From Capitulum mitella (taxonomy: Eukaryota > Arthropoda > Thecostraca > Pollicipedomorpha > Pollicipedidae): a stretch of DNA of 64,000 bases. Below the pieces are notes generated by a model. The model searched no databases. It worked only from the letters and a program-made list of their open reading frames with translations, and was not told the DNA's origin. The stretch is taken from positions 26,835,324-26,899,323 of the forward strand of contig CP099839.1 in assembly GCA_030062745.1 (NCBI GenBank), written 5' to 3'. Positions within the stretch are counted from its first letter, which is position 1, and every line of letters begins with the position of its first letter. Shown piece by piece: positions 55,920 through 64,000 of this stretch. The translations under genes and the position numbers were made by a program.

Positions 55920-56792
55920 GCTGTCCCGCTCCCTTGTTCAGGTCCCTGTCCCTATCTCGGTCCTCGCGCGTTTCCCTGGGCTGGTCTCCTGTTCAGGTTG
56001 TGGTTCTGTTCTGGTCCAGGACTTATCTGTCGGTCTGCCTACGTTTGTCTGTCTCCGTCGATCTCGAAATACATCTTTGGATATATGTCCAGCGATGGCT
56101 TTCTTTAAAACGTCTTTACTAGATCCCGAAAACGGAGGGCGCCTCAAACTCAGCATGATCAATTGATTTCGTTTTCAGCTGTGAACAAAAGGTGATGGTT
56201 TGGATCCCGACAGCAAAAAAACACAAAACGCGACATGTAGACAAGTTTTGTGCGCTTTTATTTGAATCAGCGGCAAAGAAGTACGGACAGTGATTTATGC
56301 AGACGTGTCCAAAATTGATCTAGAAACTTTGTGATGGAACTTTGTGGAGGTCACCAATGAAGAGCGTGCTCCCAATGACGTCGCTACAATCTTCAGCTAA
56401 ATACTAATAAGACGAATTGCGTCGACTTCGCGTGGAATCACGACATACCTTCGCTTACCTGATGCACTTTAGTACGGAAAGCTTGGTGAATTGTGATTGT
56501 TCTATTGCAGAATAAGGGCGACAAAAGAAAAAAAACAAGGCTTTCCATCGAAACTAGCGATTTCCCTACCCAAACCTCGAATGCGGTCGCAATCGCGGAG
56601 TAAACACAAATAACCCGAAAACCGAAAAGGCTTTTCGAATGTGTGCCACAGCTACCTGGTTCTATGGATCTGATCCACCTTATGAAATGGTTTTCGATCG
56701 GTACTTTATGGCGTGAGGTCTTAGAGTCGTTACCGTTACCGCTTTCATTTACCCGTATCCTGTTTTGTTAACCTTGCATAACGGTGCTTTTT
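55920..56792. other. Minisatellite remainder then anonymous sequence
   Basis: TCCCTGTCCC repeats to about 56070, then AT-balanced unique sequence with no gene. Confidence 0.45.
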
Positions 56793-58015
56793 TTAACCCG
56801 TCCCCGACTGGGGGGCAATTGACTGCCCCCCCCCAAGGTTTTCTAGGATTGCGAGAGAACCAACAAACACAGAGTCACGAAACTCTCTGTACCTTTTGCT
56901 CCATCAATTTTACGTCTCGTGTCAAAATTTTGACCTTAGGTCATGTCAGGTGCCTAACCTAGGTCAGGTCAAACAGACCTATGTCGAAAAAAGTTTAGCG
57001 CCCTCTAACTTTTTCGCAAAACAAGATATCTCAATGATACCTTTAGGGATTAGTGATCGTGATAGATGCAACAAATCTGCTATCTGAGATTTTTCGGAAT
57101 TTTCCGGGTCATTGACCTAAGGTCAAGACCATTTTTGACACATGTCGCCGTTTTTTCGGAAATTGACGGAATATTCCATAACATTTTTAGTGTGGAGTCA
57201 AGCAGACATTTAGTTACCTTCATTGGGCAAAGTATCAGTGACTTCCAGCCATTGGCCTGAGGTCAGGTCACGAATAACTGTAGTGGGCCAAAATGTACCA
57301 CCGTCAAAAGCGATGATGAATTACTCAGAATGGATAGAAAATGGCAGAAATAGCTTGCACAGATGTAATTAATACCAGGAACCTCAAAAAGTTTGGAAAG
57401 GAGCATATTTTGGAAATAAACAGGCTCTGTCGAATAAAACTCCGCCAACTTTCTAGATTGGTCACTAATCAATTTTTCCAAAATTTAAGCATGAGAAACC
57501 ATCACAAGAACCACAAAGATCAGTCAAATTGACATAGATCGTCTTTTTCGCGAAAATAAAGGGACGCTAAAATTAGTTCCCGTCAATTTGTTACTACATA
57601 CGGCAGCAGCGCACACTAACGGCTGACGAGAGAATTACGGTGTCTTTAACTCAACGTTTCGGCGTATATATTGAACAGATCTGGGAAATTAGACGTGTGT
57701 CGGCATCCGCGGACATTTACTTGTTCGCTGGTGCCTTTACCTATGCGTTATTAGCCACAGCCCTTGAGATTCAGGCCATTTCTCGGTCTCATGCAGTCGT
57801 CTATGAGAAAACATATATAGGGCGTAAATTGGCTTACATATTATCTAAAACTAAAAATGAGACCAGTTTCGAGCTCTACTCGTCACAGGCTTTCCAACGG
57901 TGCTTATTTTTATCGTGCGACCAACCGTTCGTGAGTTAGAAGGGGGGCAGTCAACTGCCCCCCCCCCCCCCAGTCGCCGATGTTCGGGACGGACCGACGG
58001 TCGTGCGCGGGTTAA
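56793..58015 (+). mobile_element. piggyBac-like nonautonomous element, family A copy 2
   Basis: TTAACCCGTCCCCGACTGGG at the left and GTGCGCGGGTTAA at the right, with a G-run/C-run stem inside each end. Interior carries TGACCTTAGGTCATG, AACCTAGGTCAGGTCA, CATTGACCTAAGGTCAAG and CCTGAGGTCAGGTCACG. 1223 bp, noncoding. Confidence 0.92.
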
Positions 58016-58337
58016 GGTTTGCCTCGGCCAGCACGCGGCACGTGCTGGTCCCTATGCGCCATTTTTTTACGTCATGCGGTTCACCAAGTGATCCCCGATG
58101 AACGCACCCGGTTTCGTTTCGGCGCGATTCTTGGTTTGCCAGGTTAGGCGCCCGAAGGAGGACAGTGTTGGCGATCGCCATGCGCTTTGGCGTAACCATG
58201 GGGATGGGACTGGAGGAATATGTCCCCTCCAGTTATGGCGAAGTGGGCTTTTGTCTCCCCCCCCCCCATTTTGGTCGGAAAGTAAGCGTTTTTACAGCAT
58301 CTCGTTGAAGAGTAAGATTTTGGGCTAGATAGTCCCT
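58016..58337. other. Short spacer with similarity to 60260-60310
   Basis: CCGGTTTCGTTTCGGCGCGA at 58109 resembles CCGGTTTTGTTTCGGTGCGA at 60267, so the duplicated unit may extend beyond the family A element. Confidence 0.4.
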
Positions 58338-58491
58338 CACAGACGCAGCCAAAGGGGGGAGGGCGGCCCCCTAGGTCCGCATATGTGTGCAAGCCATTGC
58401 ACATCATCTTCCCAGCAGACGTTTTTTTTACGATTTCAGTTCACACTGAGCTCTGGGTATCCCCCTTTAAAAAAAACCGGCTGCGTCCCTG
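58338..58491. mobile_element. hAT-type MITE
   Basis: The left end CACAGACGCAGCCAAAGGGG pairs with the right end ACCGGCTGCGTCCCTG. The interior matches 37893-38052 (GCAAGCCATTGCACATCATC, CCAGCAGACG). The flanking duplication is not clear. Confidence 0.75.
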
Positions 58492-59042
58492 GTCCCCCGA
58501 TTCTGATGTATTCCCCGGCCTCACCAGTTTAGTCTCAGAGATATGCAGGGGCAGTGGAACCTCTGTGGAGATGGAGGAGGGGGCAAGCGTGATTTTGGCC
58601 TCGTTTCTTTCCACGCAACGCCATAGGTTTAATGTTAAATATCCAAAGTTGGGGAGTGGCAGCTGCCCCGCTGCACCCCCCCCCCCCACCCTTCCAGTTC
58701 CAACGCCCCGTAGAACACGCTTCTTTATGTGCGACATTGCAGTGCAAACAAAATAACCGAAATTTGCAAATATTTGCGCTTTGAGCAATGTGCAATGTGC
58801 AATGTGCCGTGGCCACCCGTCTGGCGGACGGTCGGTCGCGGGACACGTTTGCAGTTTGTACCTTGCTGCGTAAGGCGGCATGATCGTCGATTTCGTGTCT
58901 CCGCCAATTTCCAAGACTCACGCCATGTTCTTTTTTACGCCTTGCAAAACGGGTGTTTTGGTGTTGGCGCGCGACGCACGCACCGCGTGCCGATCTGCAC
59001 GCTCCTTGCTTCGCTCGATGCGATTCCCCGATCGATTCTCTG
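58492..59042. other. Anonymous sequence between two family A elements
   Basis: Contains a C-run and overlapping frames on both strands without recognisable content. Confidence 0.4.
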
Positions 59043-60259
59043 TTAACCCGTCCCCGACGGGGGACAGTTGACTGCCCCCCTGAGGTTTTTCTGGGATTGC
59101 GAGAGAACCAACAAACACAGGGTCACAAAACTTTGTGTACCTTCGCTCCATCAGTTCTACATCTTGCACAAAAGTTTTGACCTCAGGTCAGGTCTGGTGT
59201 CTGACCTAAGTCAGGTCAAACGGACCTATGTCCAAAAAAGTTTAGCGCCCTCTAACTTTTTCGCAAAACAAGACGTCTCAATAATGCTTTCAGGTATTAG
59301 TGATCGTCATAGATGCAACAAATCTGCTATCACAGATTTTTCGGAATTTTCCGGGTCATTGACGTAAGGTCAAGCCCATTTTTAACACATGTCGCCGTTT
59401 TTCGGAAATTGACGGAATATTTCATAATATGTTCAGTGTAGAGTCAAGCAGACATCTAGTTGCTGTCATTGGGCAAAGTATCAGTGACTTCCAGCCATTG
59501 ACCTGAGGTCAGGTCACGAATAACTGTAGTGAGCCAATATGTACCACCGTCAAAATCGACCACGAATTACTCAGAATGGGTAGAAAATGGCACAACTAGC
59601 TTGCACAGACGTCAGTAATACCAGGAACCTCAAAAAGTTTGAAAAGGCAGCATATTTTGGAAATAAACAGACTCTCGCGAATAAAACTCCGCCAATTTTG
59701 TAGATTGGTAACTAATCAATTTTTCCAAAATTTAGGAATGAGAAACCATCACAAGAACCACAAAGAGCAATAAAGTATACGTAGATCGTCTTTTTCCGCG
59801 AAAATAAAGGAACGCTAAAATTAGTTCCCGTCAATTTGGTACCGCATACGGCAGCGGCGCACACCGACAGCTGGCGGGAGAATTGCCTTGTCTTTAACTC
59901 AACGTTTCGGCGTGTATATTGAAGAAATCTGGGGAAATTAGACGTATATCGGCATCCGCGGACCTTTACTTGAGCGCTGGTGCCTTTACCTATGCGTTAT
60001 TAGTCACAGCCCTTGAGATTCAGGCCATTTCTCGGCCTCATGCAATCGGCTATGAGAAAACATATATAGGGCGTAAATTGGCTTACATATTATCTAAAAC
60101 CGAAAATTAAACCAGTTTCGAGCTCTTCTCGTCACAACCTTTCCAACGGTGTGCTTATTTTTTATCGTGCGGCCAACCGTTCGTGAGCTAGAGGGGGCAA
60201 CCAACCGCACCCCACAGTCGCCCATGTTTGAAACGGACCGACGGTTGTGCACGGGTTAA
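59043..60259 (+). mobile_element. piggyBac-like nonautonomous element, family A copy 3
   Basis: TTAACCCGTCCCCGACGGGG at the left and GTGCACGGGTTAA at the right. It aligns with 56793-58015 over its whole length with scattered changes. 1217 bp, noncoding. Confidence 0.92.
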
Positions 60260-61374
60260 TAGCAACCGGTTTTGTTTCGGTGCGACCCGCTGTTGCCGAG
60301 ATCGGGCTCCGAAAACCGGACCAAGTCGGTTTCCACCATCACGTGCTGACCCTATGGGAAAAGTTTTTGCGTGACACGTAACACCATGCGGTTGCACGTG
60401 CAGCACATTTTAACAAGACCCAAGTTGGTACAAAACTGGTCACGTGACCAGATTTTGGCCACGTGCAGTGAACCAGCTCGGCGCGGCAGCCCGTCAACAA
60501 ATGACTGACAATAACGCACATGCGTACAGACATCTTAGTTGTGTACCTGAGAAGGGGACGTCATATTACAGTATGACCCCGTTATATCGCGATCGTATAG
60601 GTCCATTAAATGGCTTCGCGAAAAAAGTTGAGTGGAGCGAAATCGGAGTTTAAGGAAGTCGGCCTTCAGACTTACCTAATGTTAACCTAATGTTCTAAAA
60701 AAAGAAAAACAGTTTCGTTCCATTTGACTCGTTATTTGCACGTCTACTTGCTGGCCAATAAATTGCCTGTGAATTAAAGGATTCCGTGAAAAAATTGTTG
60801 GTGGAGTAGAACTTGAAGGGTAGTCTTATGTAAAGCTTTTTAATAAACAAAGAGGAAAATGTGCGTGAAGTGTAAAACCACATGTTTATATTCAAGCATG
60901 CTATAAAAATTGTTTCACTAATATTCTACTTAGAGGTAGCTCGATAATAAACAGAAACTTAAAAAACTCTGTCATGCGCTTCCTCCAACGATTCACTGCG
61001 CAGCCAGCTGGGAGCCGTAGAGGCGAGGGGCTTGCGGGTACATCATTGCCCCTCCAAGATTTGGAAGAATAGCTTAGGTTTTGTGATGGAGCATGAAAAG
61101 AAACAACACCGTCAGTACAGGACGAGGGAATTAAGGTCCAGTATCCCTGCGGTTTTTCGCCAGCCGCTCTACGATTGTGGTGATCGTTCGGAAATCAAGT
61201 ACGTGAAGCTTATCTTCCACAGATATTCTTTTTCTTGCAGTTTTTTCCATTTTGACCTGCAACAAGAAAGCATGAAATTTAACTCACCATCCGGCAAGAG
61301 CAAAAAAGATCCAATGACCCGTCGTCTTATTCCGAATTGGCGTTAAATCTGGACGCGTAAAATCGAGGTCTTAC
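60260..61374. other. Intergenic, no gene seen
   Basis: AT-rich; frames of up to 104 codons without recognisable content. Confidence 0.4.
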
Positions 61375-61575
61375 TGTATGTTGCTGGTATAACGCCGACG
61401 TAGGCGGCGTGAAAAAGGGACATGAAAAGGAGAAGACTGTCATGGAAGCATGCTCATCAGGTCAGCATGCGACGCTGGACTTTTAAAGGAACCTCGGGTG
61501 ACCTCTGAGTTACATGGAATCACCTCGGGTTCATTTGGTAGTGTCTGAAAACGTTTCCAAACATTTGAAACGATT
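61375..61575 (+). repeat. Diverged family B fragment
   Basis: GGCGGCGTGAAAAAGGGACATG, AGACTGTCATGGAAGCATGC, CTCGGGTGACCTCTGAGTTACATGG and AAAACGTTTCCAAACATTTG follow the order of the family B interior (34585-34745). Confidence 0.7.
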
Positions 61576-61639
61576 GTCTGTATGGACTACCTGGCCAGTC
61601 CGCGTTATGCACGATTTGGGAATAACGGAAGAGGACAGT

Positions 61640-61855
61640 TATCTCGACCAGGTTGTCCATGTCCGCTATCCCGTCGCCTGTTCCAGTCCCTTGTCCTGTG
61701 TCCTGCCAGGGTCTCTTCCGTCCCCATGCCTGTTCTTATCCCAATTCCTGACCTTGTCCCCTTTCCTCTGCCAGCCGAAGTCTCTGCCTTGTTTCCGTCT
61801 GTATCAACTCCACTGTCCTTGTTCTCATCGATTCACCACACCAGTACCTGTGAAG
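61640..61855. repeat. Pyrimidine-rich minisatellite related to 55.2-55.6 kb
   Basis: CCTGTTCCAGTCCCTTGTCC type units and the shared phrase CCAGCCGAAGTCTCTG. Confidence 0.7.
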
Positions 61856-62648
61856 TGAAGGGGCCTAACGAGGATCATCGCGTAGTTAACACACCAAGCA
61901 ACACGTTCGTTCTTTTGTTTCGTCGTTGTACTATATCAGGTTTGGAAATGGCTGGAGCGGGGGTCGTACCAACCCCCGCCTTTACTGTCGACGATGGCGA
62001 AAGAACGAATACTGGCAAGGGTTAGGGTGCTAGTATGTCGCGTCACCGATAGACCTGTGGCAGGCTTGGCTGGAAATCGCGGACCAAGGGGCACGGTGCT
62101 AAAATGGAAGTAGGTGCCTGTGAGCAAGTAATTCGAAGCATGGTGTTAAACACTCCCTAGAGTAAGAAACTAGAGCACGGCCATCACTGTCATGACGTAA
62201 TATAGTGCGTTGAACTCAGCGATACCGTGCAGACGATAAAGTGGCATCGTCGCCGTTTCATAAGTAGTATTTACAATAGAAGCACGACATACAGGAAACT
62301 GAACTGCAGTACCTCGCATTGCAGTTTTTTTTTCAAAGGACATCGCACGGAGGACAGAGCAGACGACTTGTCCCCCCCCCCCATTTGCCGGGTGCCGACT
62401 CATGTACGTTGCCTGGCCACATCTGGCTGAACGAGGATTAGGCGATGCCATTTTGCACCATCTCTCGTCCCAGACAGCATAATGCCTGTCATGCGATATA
62501 ACGTGCAGCCATGCGAGGTTTAACTGCTGATGGCTTAATCGATACTTTTCTGATGCCCTGCTTAATCGATACTTTCCTGATGATGTCGTAACAAATGGCT
62601 CTTCTGGGGCGGGCAAACATCGGAGATGGAATGTTAGGACCGGAATAG

Positions 62649-62649
<1 letters not shown>

Positions 62650-62684
<35 letters not shown>

Positions 62685-62763
62685 GCTGCTACACACACAC
62701 ACATCTGTGTGTGTGTGTGTGCGTGTGCGTGCGTGCGTGCGTGCGTGTGTGCGTGCGTGCGTG
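62650..62763. repeat. Compound (TA)n then (CA)n/(GT)n/(GTGC)n microsatellite
   Basis: TA run at 62650-62682, ACACACAC, then TGTGTGTG and GTGCGTGC units. The ACAC/TGTG junction around 62693-62720 is palindromic. Confidence 0.96.
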
Positions 62764-64000
62764 CGGTTTTTGTTAGAGTTGTTAACTGAGTCGACGTTCA
62801 AGGAGGAGCGTTGAGGAGGTCGACGACTGTCTTCCGCTTTCTCCTGGATAATAGTCACGGTAATTTACTCTGAAGCTTGCAGACCTGGGATGTTTCTAAA
62901 TGGAGGAAGAAGTAGCCATCAACGGCATGTAAAGTAGTGCATGTCTTGTTTCGGTTGCAAATACTGCATACAAAACACAGTTGAATGATGTTTTTCGGTT
63001 TTCAGATGGCGCACGCTTGACCTTGACACCGCAACCGTCCGGCTGCACACCGCAGTTGGCGAGAGCAGTGGCTCTGTCGCAAAGGAAAACGGGAGATGCC
63101 GCCACCTGACCGCACGTTTTGTCAAGGCTCCACACCAGGAAATTCCGGCATTGGTCGAGCTCTGCCTCTGCGCGATCAGGAACCTGTGAAGAAGCTGCCC
63201 CAGCCCTCCCGCCTGCGTATTGGCGGTCGCAGGACCTTCGTCCTTTGCTCCGTCGGCAGTGAAAGCGGCTCGGGTAGTGCTCCAGTCGACGTTGTCCCAA
63301 GTGGCGCTGACGGGGACGGTGGCGGCCTGTCGGCGAGCGACAGCACGACTCCCCTGGACTGCAGACACCAGACGTTGCACCTGATGCTGACCTGCTAAGG
63401 ACTCCAGTTCACCCTGTGGAATCCATTGTCGGCGGGGTCAGCCGAGGCCTGCTCCTCAGTACTCGCCGCGATCACCGCAGCACTCCCAAACACCCGCGGT
63501 CAGCGAGAATTTCCTCCCCCCGGTCAATATGATTCGATTGCCAGCATCTGGCCGTGCAGGCCATGGGGTGAAAGGCTGCGTCGGTGACAATATTGAGCCA
63601 CCGGGCCGGTGGTTGCCATGACTACCGGGACAAACAGACCGGAGCCAGGCGGGAGTTGTATTGACGGCGGGGTCCGAGCACCTGGAATACATTTCCGACC
63701 GGAGCACGCATCTGCCAGCTCAACCCTGCCTGTGGTTACGAGAGCAAGGGAGGAATGCTGGTTCTGCATGGAGTGGCCAGAAAAGGCCGTCGTATGCATC
63801 AGGCCAGATGAACCATCGTGCTTACTCGGACAGGTGCCATCGAAAGGAGTCGTGGTACTACCCTCATTCAAAGCATATACGTAATCGTGGAGGTCCTGGG
63901 GGTTATTCATACCCCTTCCCGTAATCTACCATTAGAGCTAAGGTTAGGTACCTACGAACCTCTTCTCCTTTAGGTACTTACGACGCGATTCTGGAACAAA
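62764..64000. other. Intergenic, overlapping open frames, no gene supported
   Basis: Frames of 80-153 codons overlap on both strands at 62.9-63.9 kb (minus 63380-62919 and 63910-63524; plus 63096-63398 and 63609-63884). None has a domain I recognise and none has an obvious splice partner. Confidence 0.3.

Noticed and set aside
62896..63924. Genes at the right edge
   Set aside because: Frames overlap on both strands with no recognisable motif, start context or splice partner; evidence is insufficient.

Overview
The window is eukaryotic (metazoan) nuclear DNA. Genes are split into short exons with GT-AG introns (one GC-AG). Most of the sequence is intron, minisatellite, microsatellite or transposon. 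GC-rich, CpG-rich tracts (about 20.3-24 kb and 26.3-29.9 kb) alternate with AT-rich repeat-laden DNA. The organism looks like an invertebrate, possibly a marine arthropod or crustacean, but nothing here fixes the phylum.

Region 1 (1-12.6 kb, + strand) holds the signal recognition particle subunit SRP72. Eleven exons can be joined in phase from 206 to 12328; only the N-terminal exon or exons lie outside the window. Together they give about 618 residues: a TPR solenoid, then the lysine-rich C-terminal RNA-binding segment with its PDPERWLP motif. Intron 206/4936 carries the broken relic of a transposase-like gene (about 1.6-3.95 kb). Several later introns contain minisatellites that begin or end at a splice site.

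Region 2 (20.3-26.2 kb, - strand) holds a four-exon gene that joins perfectly in phase into a 241-residue secreted protein. It has a signal peptide, four amphipathic helices and an N-glycosylation site. Helix order, size and intron phases (1, 0, 0) match the IL-6/CNTF/LIF/cardiotrophin class of four-helix cytokines. I regard this invertebrate IL-6-class cytokine candidate as the most important content of the window. Its first intron contains a minisatellite built from copies of its own splice acceptor and signal-peptide coding sequence. Upstream, at 28.5-28.75 kb, is a weak candidate exon. At 29.86-29.99 kb there is a promoter-like cluster (inverted CCAAT, two perfect TGACGTCA sites, TATA).

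Region 3 (30-64 kb) has no gene I can support and is a transposon landscape. It includes hAT-type MITEs with 8-bp target duplications; a 3.7-kb hAT element with exact GGTATCAA duplications and a transposase BED-domain remnant, itself broken by a nested TTAA element; two piggyBac-like (TTAA, TIR CCC...) nonautonomous families, one with copies at 12.6, 34.1 and 51.4 kb and one at 18.0, 56.8 and 59.0 kb; a foldback-like inverted array at 32.4-32.9 kb; tRNA-derived SINEs; and AT and GT microsatellites. Both TTAA families are packed with TGACCT/AGGTCA nuclear-receptor half-site motifs.
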